Shown in pieces: positions 48,501 to 55,100 of a DNA stretch of 64,000 bases; the first letter of the stretch is position 1, and every line of letters starts with the position of its first letter. The notes beneath the pieces are model-generated. The model ran no database searches, had not been told where the DNA came from, and saw only the letters and a program-made list of their open reading frames with translations. The stretch is from Eutreptiella sp. 'Long Island Sound 2002'. Taxonomy: Eukaryota; Euglenozoa; Euglenophyceae; Eutreptiales; Eutreptiaceae. Position numbers and translations under genes: made by a program. The DNA lies in assembly GCA_964036045.1 (NCBI GenBank), contig OZ038378.1, positions 21,956,941 to 22,020,940 on the forward strand. The letters are read 5' to 3'.

Positions 48501-49959
48501 TTGGGGTGCACACGGTATTGACACGTGCCCTGCGCGTTCTATTGTACACCCATGTTCCTCTCTCAACACGTATCTGTCCTCACGGTATCGCAAGCCCCCT
48601 CATCGTTGGTGCAGATGCCGGTCGTGCAGCTTCCGCACAGGCGGCGCAAGACGCGCCCCGCCGCAAGATGGAGCATGTCAAGTCGCATCCCCGACTGCCA
48701 ACGGCGACATCTGCCATCAGCAGGAGTATGTACGGCTGGGGCGATGTGAGAGGGCAGTAGCGCGGGACGTAGGGCTGGATAATGTGACTTGATTCTTCTC
48801 CGCCTCAATGGCCATGCGGGGCCCGCAAATGCCACATCCCCTTTCCATAACGCTCTCTGTGGATCCAGTTACTTGTTATTCTCTGACCAAGTCTGGCGTT
48901 CTCTTTTGGCATTAAAGACCGCATTGAACGGGGCTCATTACCTTCATCACCTTCATCACAGTACCCCTTTCTTCTTTGTTTTGGTTGATTCGCCCCTCCG
49001 ATCTCCATCCGCTTGCAGCGATGGCACAGCGTGCGCCCCTGCGTCTACCGCATGAAGAGGGTGTGGGTACCCATGAGTTGTTTCGGTTCTTTTGTCTTTT
49101 TACGTAGCACAGCTAAGTCTTTGGGGGGCAGGACTGCGGTTAATCGACGGCGGATGTCGCGAATCGATTGCGGTTTGTGGTCACCGAGGAATTGCCAGCA
49201 GTCGCTGGTCGGTCAAGGGCCACCCGCACCGGAGTCGGCCTAATTGCCTTCGTGGCATGAAGGGCAGCCCTGCCCCTTTCAAGGGCTCTGATATATGATA
49301 TATTCACTCACAGTGGCCTCACTTATAATTGGGTCCATCACGGCGGGGCGGAGCGAGAGTATATCCACTGTATCAGGCACGAGCCATTCATCGGCCTCAC
49401 CCTTGTGTGGCAACTGGGCGCACACCTAGCAAAGTTTGGATTGTCACCAGACCTTTGGTAACAGCCTTATATAAGCATTGACCCCAGCCCTACATAGCCG
49501 TACAGAGTAGACAGCCCAAGCTGTACATAGCTGCATGCAACCCTGTGCTGTACTTATACGCAGCCATACATTGCAGCCGTCGATTTTTTTGTACTGACCA
49601 ATTTCCGTTAAGTGCTGGCTGCTTCTGATGAAGGTGTCGTTGGTAGGGCACTGGAGGAGTATGGATTTTGCTCAGAAGAGGAGTCAATTTCGATGAAACC
49701 GGAATCTGCCCCACCCGTGCAGCGTAATGAGGAGGAAGTGGGGACCAATGCAGTGAAACGTGTACAGGAACCAGAGCTGGATTTCCTTGTGCGGTTCTCG
49801 GAATTTCGCCCTGCCTTGGCTGCTTATCAGAGTGCATTGCGCTGTGATGGTTGGGATACATTGCAATCATTGAGGTTATTTCTTGCTGTGGACATGGCCC
49901 GCCTTAACATCCTACCAGGGCATCGTCGCTTGCTTGTGGACACCTTGAAGGACTTATAG
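18478..49959 (+). CDS. Receptor-like gene model: signal peptide, crystallin-, sushi- and PAN-like modules, TM helix, SAM domain
   Basis: Candidate exons: 18478-18538, 19331-19615, 20547-20711, 24137-24343, 24630-24656, 24828-24871, 28964-29105, 31932-32018, 36971-37055, 37817-37890, 38197-38269, 41124-41179, 41504-41586, 42167-42287, 44619-44708, 44978-45093, 45300-45349, 46463-46630, 46974-47210, 48195-48309, 48615-48745, perhaps 49019-49060, and 49613-49959. Nearly every neighbouring pair agrees in phase; missing links are needed near 32-37 kb, 45.4-46.4 kb and before the last exon. The order predicts a type I membrane protein with secreted modules outside and a SAM domain inside. That it is one gene, rather than two or three, is an inference: no intervening start or polyadenylation site is clear, but a stop at 32316 is in frame if exon 31932 is not spliced. 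Confidence 0.45.
19331..19615 (+). CDS. Exon: beta/gamma-crystallin-like domain
   Basis: Acceptor CGCATACAG before 19331, donor GTATGT after 19615; phase 1 to 1, about 95 residues. Two Greek-key motifs are visible. The first has FYADPDFGSR, the crystallin [FY]..x(3)-F-x-x-R signature, and ends WSNNISSLKI; the second has CAVTLRSMSGGQELTV and ends WDKRVSSVML. The calcium motif of the family ([ND][ND]xx[ST]S) is present but each copy has one replaced acidic/Asn position (SNNISS, DKRVSS). An N-glycosylation site (NVT) lies between. The single exon holds the whole domain. Confidence 0.72.
20050..20490. repeat. Degenerate GTGTCTACAACATGTGCAC repeat
   Basis: About 18-20 imperfect copies of GTGTCYACAAYRTGYGCAC with spacing near 22-26 bp, ending just before the sushi exon. 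Some copies read the complement (GCACGTTGTGCAC), so it is partly self-complementary. Confidence 0.7.
20547..20711 (+). CDS. Exon: sushi/CCP-like cysteine module
   Basis: Acceptor TTTGTCTGGGCAG before 20547, donor GTACAC after 20711; phase 1 to 1, 55 residues. Pattern VDCGHP...FSGCSHTSTGVC...SPTCDAKSTGNPSATC, then NGSWIYAGTC, with the CGxP start, GNPSATC and NGxW...C end of sushi/CCP-type domains. The six cysteines here differ slightly in spacing from animal CCPs but match short sushi-like modules common in protist surface proteins. Confidence 0.68.
20712..24136 (+). other. Intron with MITE-like element and poly-G/C tracts
   Basis: No exon confidently recognised. Contains C-rich sequence near 21070-21180, a G run at 21230-21243, CT-rich sequence at 21640-21680, and a TIR-bounded element at 22391-22809. 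A short Cys-rich open stretch at 20926-20980 does not fit the phase. Confidence 0.4.
22391..22809. mobile_element. MITE-like element with TTTAAAAGC terminal inverted repeats
   Basis: Left end TCCACCCCTTTAAAAGCACG, right end CGGCTTTTAAAGGTGGGGGG: imperfect inverted repeats of about 18 bp bounding about 420 bp. Internal AATAAAAGCAYG motifs recur. No ORF inside. Confidence 0.45.
24137..24343 (+). CDS. Exon: PAN-like cysteine module
   Basis: Acceptor CCCGTGTCTCTCAG before 24137, donor GTATGT after 24343; phase 1 to 1, 69 residues. CHSYDSLEEAIDACDAHSNC, then a Val/Ala stretch, then TGFISWKKGC: the [FY]xSLEEAxxACxxxxxC...SWxKxC pattern of PAN/apple-like modules in protist extracellular proteins. 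No catalytic residues; a binding role is inferred. Confidence 0.65.
24630..24656 (+). CDS. Candidate 27-nt exon
   Basis: Acceptor CTGCCTTTGGAG, donor GTATGT, phase 1 to 1 (QIRWLPSG). Kept because phase and donor are good; the acceptor tract is short. Confidence 0.3.
24828..24871 (+). CDS. Candidate proline-rich linker exon
   Basis: Strong acceptor TTGTCCCTTTGCAG; takes up phase 1 and ends in phase 0 before GTATAA. Encodes SLAPIPPPGASKPR, a linker-like segment. Confidence 0.33.
24872..28963 (+). other. Intron; repeats and unresolved open frames
   Basis: Contains G-rich tracts at 25580-25625 and 26186-26196, a degenerate TGCATTGTGCA repeat at 26925-27080, and a stretch at 26413-26491 with good splice signals but three open frames, so no exon is called. 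Confidence 0.4.
26925..27080. repeat. Degenerate TGCATTGTGCA repeat
   Basis: Repeated TGCATTGTG and complementary GCACAATG-type strings (for example TTTTGCATTGTGCATTGTGC, CTTGCATTGTGCACAGTGCA). Confidence 0.6.
28964..29105 (+). CDS. Candidate extracellular exon with N-glycosylation sites
   Basis: Acceptor CATACCTGAAG before 28964, donor GTATAC after 29105; phase 0 to 1, fitting its neighbours. HYNASFHTNVTGIWIEG carries NAS and NVT sites; then aromatic and Cys-rich YCAYFNTWLLWNSC. No domain recognised. Confidence 0.38.
29866..29892. repeat. (TG)n microsatellite
   Basis: About 13 uninterrupted GT dinucleotides followed by a G run. Confidence 0.9.
30350..30575 (+). CDS. Uncertain exon, strand ambiguous
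   Basis: Plus frame PPWIRFYAQTELLRIKPSRS ... SLRAVQKGLLYLVLSSPEAD ... DLSFIVEK has natural codon use and ends before GTTTGC. The minus strand is also open and ends at an excellent GTGAGT donor near 30348. The plus version ends in phase 0, as required by the TM exon at 36971, but its acceptor phase clashes with 28964-29105. Confidence 0.25.
31170..31380. repeat. Degenerate AACAGCAASCATCCAGAAGCC repeat
   Basis: About 7 copies of a unit of about 30 bp (CAGCAACCATCCAGAAGCC, CAGCAAGCATCTAGAACCC, CAGTAAGCATCCAAAAGCC and so on). A stray copy lies at 33486-33520. Confidence 0.7.
31721..31780. repeat. (ACCAG)n/(AACCA)n pentanucleotide repeat
   Basis: AAACCAAACC units grade into CAGACCAGACCAGACC, then a CCCTAACC-like end. 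Confidence 0.8.
31932..32018 (+). CDS. Candidate exon, alternatively a terminal exon ending at 32318
   Basis: Acceptor CCTCTAGCTCCAAAGGCAG; phase 1. KLYDQIAGLRSGESLSRTDD reads like protein. With donor GTAAAC at 32019 it is a phase 1-1 exon; unspliced, the frame runs to TAA at 32316-32318 through a Thr/Ser-rich then helical tail (AASIKVLEEMRSAVEAD), which would end a shorter gene here. Confidence 0.38.
34645..35130 (+). repeat. 75-100-bp tandem family (GCACGCCAAATCCTACACC)
   Basis: Units start at about 34662, 34749, 34831, 34932 and 35007. Each holds GCACGCCAAATC, then TACACCCC, a TGATTTG-like core, and CCTAGAGACCTCYT followed by GTGGGGTGTAGGGG. Confidence 0.8.
35325..35470 (-). repeat. Inverted copies of the 75-100-bp family
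   Basis: Two units in reverse orientation: ACACCCCATAGGAGGTCTCT then GGTGTAGGATTTGG, and ACACCCCGTAGGAGGTCTCT then TTGCCAAATCATACATG. Confidence 0.75.
35560..36410 (+). repeat. Dispersed repeat array, forward arm
   Basis: Full units at about 35830-36060 and 36070-36410, plus a partial unit before them. Shared landmarks: TTGTTTGAGCACCC, GACCACTTTTTGACCCA, GGTGTACCACTC/GGTGCAACACTC, AGGGCATTGAAGG, CATTCATTATTGTTGATC and CAAGGCAATACATGGCA. Confidence 0.8.
36971..37055 (+). CDS. Exon: first half of a transmembrane helix
   Basis: Acceptor GTGTGGCATTGCAG before 36971, donor GTATCC after 37055; phase 0 to 1. VQGSLWWARLSADSFK leads into LLWIVVLGFAAV. If unspliced, the frame stops at TAG near 37090 after a short tail. 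The hydrophobic run is completed by the next exon in the matching phase. Confidence 0.6.
37817..37890 (+). CDS. Exon: second half of the transmembrane helix and stop-transfer
   Basis: Acceptor GTTCTTGTGCAG, donor GTATGT; phase 1 to 0. LTFLIILDLGARLSRKTT: joined in phase to the previous exon it makes a helix of about 20-22 apolar residues followed by RLSRK, the expected cytoplasmic anchor. Confidence 0.62.
38197..38269 (+). CDS. Candidate cytoplasmic exon
   Basis: Acceptor after CTTTTTTGCTTTGCGGCGGAG, donor GTATGT; phase 0 to 1. SLRALAWLSRQGPSSVEDNW; no domain recognised. Overlapping minus and plus frames are also open. Confidence 0.35.
39560..40215 (-). repeat. Dispersed repeat array, inverted arm
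   Basis: Two units in reverse orientation (39560-39850 and 39930-40215), recognised by TGCTCAAACAAGTGG, TGCCATAGATTGCATTGGGC and CCAAAAGTGGTTGAAAATTA. With the forward array at 35560-36410 it brackets the TM exons. Confidence 0.75.
40443..40497 (+). repeat. Interstitial TTAGGG-like tract
   Basis: TTAGGGTTGGGTGTGGGTTA, then GGGTTAGGGTTGCGTCTAGG and GTTGGGTTAGGGTTT: degenerate telomere-type repeat. Confidence 0.75.
41124..41179 (+). CDS. Candidate helical exon
   Basis: Acceptor GTCTTTTCCTCATACAG; phase 1 to 0 with donor GTGCGA. ALRTLASELMQARTLQAA. Immediately followed by an (AC)n microsatellite. Confidence 0.35.
41204..41233. repeat. (AC)n microsatellite
   Basis: GCACGCACGC grades into about 11 uninterrupted AC units. 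Confidence 0.9.
41504..41586 (+). CDS. Candidate cytoplasmic exon
   Basis: Very strong acceptor GGCTTCTCTCTCCCGCTTTT then AG. Phase 0 to 2 (donor GTGATG), or TGA stop if unspliced. ASAATYAVDSLVIEDTGHSL, then SRAEEIQ. The phase-2 end joins exactly to 42167. Confidence 0.45.
41976..42004. repeat. (CCCG)n tetranucleotide repeat
   Basis: Seven CCCG/CCGC units. Confidence 0.85.
42167..42287 (+). CDS. Candidate cytoplasmic exon
   Basis: Acceptor CGTTGATTCGCAG; phase 2 to 0, or a TGA stop at 42309-42311 if the weak donor GTTGCG is not used. KKMHRGREELDVQGGAIVMV then KQSDPKPNLIMLILQP: charged start with beta-like hydrophobic strands; family not recognised. Confidence 0.45.
42288..44618 (+). other. 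Intron with microsatellite, poly-G and G/A/T-rich degenerate telomere-like strings
   Basis: Holds (AC)n, a GTTAGGGTTAG at 42747, a G run at 42784-42798 and GGTTAGGGGTAGG/TTAGGGGTAGGGG near 43090-43165. A long plus-strand open frame (42799-43872) lacks coding character. Confidence 0.4.
42664..42691. repeat. (AC)n microsatellite
   Basis: CGCACGCACACACACAC run of about 13 units. Confidence 0.9.
44619..44708 (+). CDS. Candidate cytoplasmic exon
   Basis: Phase 0 to 0, donor GTAAGA. QKAASDISIIFANRMLSHDN, then KACFRAKI. Acceptor pyrimidine tract is weak. Confidence 0.35.
44978..45093 (+). CDS. Candidate cytoplasmic exon
   Basis: Long pyrimidine-rich acceptor (CCCCGCCCCTCCCC through GGCTGAG), donor GTAGGA; phase 0 to 2. 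EAVEAVDARLEGPVFEPNQA, then TRPIEVAHSGDAA; acidic helix then loop. Confidence 0.42.
45300..45349 (+). CDS. Candidate short exon
   Basis: Acceptor TTGTTTCCCAATAG; only the phase-2 frame is open (SNRTVLKLTPRPVCHR), matching the previous exon's phase; ends in phase 1 at GTACAT. Confidence 0.35.
45350..46462 (+). other. Intron; two competing open frames
   Basis: Plus-strand frames at 45416-45655 (with HVRLYNTTTG) and 46106-46300 (with SVKLYNESRG) look mildly protein-like but lack consistent splice phase, so neither is called. Confidence 0.35.
46463..46630 (+). CDS. Candidate cytoplasmic exon, Gly/Ala/Ser-rich
   Basis: Acceptor GGGCTTCTGCTAAG, donor GTGTCC; 56 codons, phase 0 to 0. GQLYASAQHHGVVGSLPGNG then GQGEAAAAWLPSYSGPFALG. 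Followed by a 13-G run in the intron. Confidence 0.42.
46974..47210 (+). CDS. Exon: charged/aromatic cytoplasmic segment
   Basis: 79 codons, phase 0 to 0, donor GTCGAT. KYKAAYVKFEKVLLDDLRFP, DDNKSEVCWWERVFFVALSQ, CISLFESKIVDPHNPYLK: clearly protein-like with amphipathic helices, family not recognised. A TIR-bounded repeat element begins 15 bp into the following intron. The acceptor (CTGGTGGAG) is atypical, so the 5' edge is approximate. Confidence 0.5.
47226..47635 (+). mobile_element. MITE-like element, copy 1, with CCGGTCCT..ATGCGAC termini
   Basis: Left end CCGGTCCTTGTATGCGAC, right end GTCGCATCAGGACCGG (inverted). Inside are C-runs, GTTTTGAGAGATAG, a degenerate GGCGCC hairpin with AAATTTTTT at 47319-47340, more C-runs and AGTTTTGACAGATAG. 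No ORF. Same layout at 55094-55617. Confidence 0.62.
48195..48309 (+). CDS. Exon of the SAM-domain gene
   Basis: Acceptor GTTCTGTCTCAG, donor GTATTT; phase 0 to 1. NPQRPKFGKDAPSLNLEGHP then RLLNIADLYGATGATQRQ. Polar with a short helix; no domain recognised. Confidence 0.55.
48615..48745 (+). CDS. Exon of the SAM-domain gene
   Basis: Acceptor CATCGTTGGTGCAG; phase 1 to 0 with donor GTGAGA (TAG stop follows if unspliced). AGRAASAQAAQDAPRRKMEH then KSHPRLPTATSAISRSMYGW; basic, Ser/Ala-rich linker. Confidence 0.5.
49019..49060 (+). CDS. Possible 42-nt exon
   Basis: Strong acceptor TCCATCCGCTTGCAG, donor GTGTGG. Phase 0 to 0 would give RWHSVRPCVYRMKR, but the last exon needs phase 1, so a link is missing or this is not used. 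Confidence 0.22.
49613..49959 (+). CDS. Terminal exon: SAM domain
   Basis: Acceptor GACCAATTTCCGTTAAG, phase 1; stop TAG at 49957-49959. After an acidic linker (SEEESISMKPE, RNEEEVG) residues about 55-115 form a SAM domain: FLVRFSEFRPALAAY, then DGWDTLQSLRLFLAVDMARL and NILPGHRRLLVDTLKDL, with the conserved L..L...DM..L.I..GHR..LL..L pattern. SAM domains mediate homo- or hetero-oligomerisation, often at the cytoplasmic end of receptors. Codon use and length are typical of a real last exon. Confidence 0.72.
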
Positions 49960-51208
49960 CCTGTGGTGCTGGGCCTGGTGCCAATAGTGCAGCAATTGGC
50001 CCAACAGCACCAATTTTTTCTTCAAAAGCATGGTACCCCAAGTATATGTAAGGTTGTGGCCACTGCATTGCCATAGCAAGCCTAGCCTAGCCTTGCGCAG
50101 CCATAAACAAGCATCGAGCATAGCCGCACGCAACTGTACGTAGCTGTACATGTACTGCTATAACCATGGGTCTGATCGTCATGACAAACAATTTCACCAA
50201 AGCGGTCCGTTGTGAATGGCACCCACCACCAGAGACACAAATGCACACCACACCAAAGTCGAGCACAAGCAGTTGAGGAAGCCCTGAGCTGCATCCTGGA
50301 CCAGTGTTCTTGCATCACTAGCAGCGGCTCAAGCCAATAGCACTTGCCTCACACAGCACTGGCTTTTATTTCAACAGCCCATGCCAACACGAGGACAACG
50401 CCAGTCTCCCATGGAAACCCTGTGCCTGACTATCTGGCACTTGCTATGTACTGAATAGTGAACACCGCATTGATCGGGACACACAGCAGACCCTTCACGG
50501 CCAAAACTCTGAATATTTGCCTTGCTCATCCGTTTATCATTCTGCAGTGTCCTCCGCATCACTCTGCGACAGCGTTTCGTCAATCTCTTCGTCTGAACAA
50601 TCGCCGGTGTGTTTGTTCGTGTTCGGATTCAGGCTGCACAGCGGGGCTGTGCATATTAGTCTGCAGTCTGTCCCCCTCTTTCTCTCTCCCTCCCTCCCCC
50701 CCCCCCCCACTCTCTCTCTTTCAGTTGTGCATCTCTGTTTGTGTGTGTGCGCGCGCATACGTGTCTAGCTGCTTCCCCGATAGCTTGCATACATGCCAAG
50801 GTTTGTAGGTGCATACGAAACTGTACATGTCAGTGTTTTGCCTGCAAGTGAGTAGCTGCTTGCAGGGCGAGAATCTTACAAGAGCGTGCTTCCACCCATT
50901 TCTGGTCAACAAATTGCATGCGTGCGCAAGTTGTTCATGACCCCACGTGCCGCCGCTGGACATGAAGCATGTGCGGCACTTCGTTTGCTTTCGTTCATTT
51001 TACACAATATGTGAACGCAGCAGTCTTCAGAGTGCCGGAGAAGCAAGGCTCCAAGAAGCCATAATTTGCTCTTTTAATGGACCTCAAGGCTGTGGTGCAA
51101 GGTCTAAGTGCAAAATTGTGATGGTTGTTCGGAGTGTTGCAAGAATTTGCAGATGAACACAAAAACGAACAAAAGCGGAACTGGCGGTGACCTTTAGAGT
51201 GTCCAGGT
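49960..51208. other. Spacer after the SAM exon
   Basis: No gene supported. GTACATAGC/AGCTGTAC motifs recur here and at 49480-49590. A C-rich and CT-rich run lies at 50685-50725. No AATAAA is seen close to the stop. Confidence 0.35.
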
Positions 51209-51478
51209 ATGGGCAAGGTGCAGTTGTGGAATCTCCCCTTGTCAACCGGCCTGTTTCGCCGTTTTGCGCCGCTTTGGGGGGCCATGCAACGGAACACACT
51301 TGTGATTCCGAAACCGGGTTCAACCGGCTCCAATTTTCGGCAGAAAACTGCTGCAAGAGCTCGTGGTAAGTCTGGCATGAAGTTGCGGCCTCGTACGCCG
51401 TGCTTCCGGTTCCTGCCCCAATCCACAGGAACAGAAGACGACGTGATTCTGCGTTTCAACATGGCGACTCAGGGATGA
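51209..51478 (+). CDS. Possible small gene with an optional 63-nt intron
   Basis: ATG at 51209 (MGKVQLWNLPLSTGLFRRFA). A consensus donor GTAAGT at 51366 and acceptor CAATCCACAG to 51428 define a 63-nt intron with no stop and length divisible by three, so spliced (68 residues) and unspliced (89 residues) forms both end at the TGA at 51476. Basic, no domain recognised. The minus strand is also open across the region. Confidence 0.35.
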   Translation: MGKVQLWNLPLSTGLFRRFAPLWGAMQRNTLVIPKPGSTGSNFRQKTAARARGKSGMKLRPRTPCFRFLPQSTGTEDDVILRFNMATQG

Positions 51479-52043
51479 ACTGGGATCCAGATTGCATGTG
51501 CAAAAGCCAGCGGCGCAAAAACTGAGCCTGCCCTTGAAGAGGGGCACCTTTTCCTTCAACAGTACCTGTCAGTTACGTGGCTTGCTTTATCATCTGCTGT
51601 ATCACTGCTGTATCCGCGCGGCAGCCGTATCCTTCCAACTCCAATTTGCGGCTGCAACGGTTTCGTAACGGCCGCCTACTTCTCCCCAACCTCTTTCCCG
51701 ACCGTAGCCAACTGATTTAACAAGCGTATGCGACACTACCCTGTAGCCTACCTCTCCTTCAAGCGCAGGCCTGGCAGTGCCCCTGGTCGCCTGTCATCCA
51801 TGGAGGACCTGCTGCAAAATGGACGATGGTCACTTCTTTGGCCTCTGTCATACCCCCCGTGCGAAACTACTTGCGTGTTGCGCTGACTCAGTACATGGAG
51901 CTACCGCAGGGGCCGGGGAAGGCAGAGGGTCAGGAAGAGAGTTGGGGGGCAGTAGTTGCCGAGTCGGGCCCTCTTTTGGGGCCAACAGGAGCGGCATCGA
52001 GCGCAGGTACCGGAGATCTGATCTGTGGCTTGCTACTGTGCAG

Positions 52044-52116
52044 AAGTCAGGCAAATCTGTGGGATTTGATGTCGAAGCCGATGCAGAGACGGAGAGCCCG
52101 TCGGTGCTGACAGAGG
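52044..52116 (+). CDS. Exon: acidic N-terminal segment of the EF-hand protein
   Basis: Acceptor TGCTACTGTGCAG, donor GTATGT; phase 0 to 1. KSGKSVGFDVEADAETESPS. Joins 53407 in phase. Confidence 0.5.
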
Positions 52117-55100
52117 GTATGTACGTGACAGGGTCTGGAGTCGGCGCCCTCCCGCACTGTGCGCACCGGGCGTTGGATAAATTTATTCATAACATGGTCC
52201 ATTTGTAAAGCTGCCCCGATCTCTATGCACTCCCCCAGGGGCAACAAAGGCGTTCATATACAGGCCCGGCCGAAAAGTACTACATCACCCTGGGCCTTGG
52301 CCCTCTCGCATTACTGCAGGAGCCTGCATGAATACCCGAGGTTTTCTGGGACGTATGCTCCCTGTGAATGCAGGGGGGGGGGAACTGAGCAAGAGGTGCC
52401 TGCCATGCTTGCAGTCTTGTGGCATGACCTATTTGTCTGTGTCGACCGGCGCGCCCACAGCCCCGTGGCCTGAGGTGCAGTTATGGCACTGAAACAATGA
52501 GTGCCCAATTCTAGCCGATCTCCAGCGGAACACATGACAAGTTTACCAGAGCCAGGCGTGTGGGATCAATCCATTACATCACTTTCATCCTGGCCCTCTT
52601 CCATGCGAATGCAATCATCATCGTGACGTTGCATTGTTCCTGCTTCATCATTTCCCACAGGCTCAATGCAGTTTTGTATTGGTTTAGGCAGGGGAACTGT
52701 AAAGGGGTCCTCAACAAATGGCCTAATTTTCTTGCAGTGGTCGCAGTGGGGCCTGTGTTGTGTTTGGGCCCATACCACAGGTGACATAGCACAGCAATGT
52801 TGGGTCGTATGAGATGGCCCTATGTAGCTACAGAATGCCACGTGCATTGAGCAAGGCCCCAGGGAGGCTCAGATCAACCGGATCTGGTGTTGGTGACCAT
52901 GAAGTGCGGTGGTCAGTATGGGGGTATCACAGCTGATTTGTGACTATGTACTTTGGTTGGTGTAGGCCACCGTGGTTTGCATACAGTACTGTCGTTGATC
53001 TCGAGTACCGTGGCTGATGTAGAGAACCGGAATTGATGTGAAACGCATTTGCAGCCACAGTCCGAAAGTAGCGAATTGGCGATTCATAGAATCAAAGGGT
53101 CCAGTAGCAATTACGAATGACGTTGCTCGGGGGTGGGAGAGAAGAAATGCAGCTTTGTGGGGAAGTGTGTAATGCTCTTCCAACCGCGCACTCTTATCGT
53201 GGGCTCCGGTGGCTTCCCGCCCCCTGCCGGCGCCGGCAGGCTTCACATGCCAAGCAGTTGTAGAAAGTGCTTCCACTGTTTCGTAACCGTTGTGCTCTGT
53301 ATCAACCACAGTGCTCTGTATGAACTGTGCACCGTGCGCGCACTAGGCAGCGGCTCTTCTCAATTTATGGCAACCCTCACCCCCCCTTCCTTCTGCAACG
53401 CCACAGTGCCCGAGCAGGAGGCGTTTGAGGCTGCACATGAGCAATCGAGTGCCGCGCAAGACCAACCGAGTGGGCTCAAGAACCCCCGTGATGACGGCAA
53501 TCCAAGGACCGCCATTACTCAGGTACGTATGAGCACGAGCTGCGTAGTGGGTCGCACACATTTATGTTTTGCTTTGGTTATGGGTTTTGGCTGATTTTTG
53601 TTTTGGATAGGCCAAGGGGTTGGAGATTTGTCCATGATTTTATTCAGTCAGTGCACCCGTCCTTCGTTCAACACCTGCAAGCATCACCCGCAGTAGAAAC
53701 ACCAATTGCATCGCATCCCCCTCTTTGACAAACGCCCTTTCACTGTTTCGCGATCTTTTGGAAAAGCTTCTACTTTTGCTGCTCTGTGCCCTCGCGGTGT
53801 TGCCTACATGTGTCTGTCTTTTGCTTTGAGCTATGCTCATGCTCACAAATCGTCTGCTCCTTGCAGGCGCAGTTTCTCAAGGTAAAGGCGATTTTTGACG
53901 ACATCGACCAAGTATGTTTGACCATACATTCGGCATCTGTGGTCTTGCGCGGCTTTCCCCCGCGCACCCGGCCTCTTTCGTTACTCTCTTGCAGGAAGGG
54001 GTGGGGAAAGTAACGCTGAAAGAGCTGCTGGAGTACTCTGTTAAGAACCCCATTCCGGTCAAGGTGTTGTTCTCCTCTGTGCGTTTCATGTACTGCATCT
54101 GGGCCCAATCTTAACATCCCACATGAGGCCGTCGGAATTCTGTGGAGACGAGTTGCGTCCAACACGGCCTGTCCGAATCTTTTCGACTCTTACCAGGGCT
54201 CCGTCGGGCTCTGTTCTCCATTTGCTCTTCAATCGCACCACCAATGCTCTCCCTTTTTGACATAACGTCCGTTGGAGCGCTCCCCGGACACGTTGTCGTG
54301 CAAGTCATCGATGGGTGGTGAGGTGGTGGGCAACTGCGAGCTCCACGACAAAACCGAGCACCATCTCAGCAAGGCATGGCATGATCACAACGTTGCAAGG
54401 CATGCAACGGGCACAAAGAGTGCCGATCGCTCCCAACGACAAGCGCTGACACCACAATTCCCCCCATAGTCCGAGGGGCCGACGGCACCCTCACAACGTT
54501 TCCCCCCATTCCTCACTTAGGAAGATTTCTGGAGGGATTTGGGAGTTGTTCACGGTTGCTGAGGTTTGCAGGTGCCATCACCGATCGTTTCACTGGCAAA
54601 CAGTCCTAGCATTTCTCCAAAATCATCTTCAAGCCTCCCCTATCCCAAACCTCATTAACCCTCGACAACCGCTTTGTGATATCTGAGAATCCGCTGTAGA
54701 CGTCCAAAACCCCGCGCAAGCCTCAACAAATTATGACCGCCCACAGGAACCCACGACAGCCTCCACTTAGCACGATAAACCTCGGCCCAATTGGCCTAAG
54801 TATCAACAAGATTAGAGACTCCCTCCGCGTATGGAGGCAGTAGGATGCGGCTTCACCGTAGACTTGGCCAATGCCTGCCTTGCAGATCTCGAGAAGCCTA
54901 ATCCTGAAGCACGGGATTCCTCAGAGTAACACCAGTCATCGGGTCGGGGCCAGTCATCGGGTCGGGGTCAGGGCTCGATAGTCGGCGATGGCGCCTACCG
55001 AACACAACACTGACCACAATAACACTCAACAACTCCCAGAACCATTCCACAGGCTGCATCCCTCCACAGTCCCCAAAAAATGCCCCTTGACCACGGGGGG

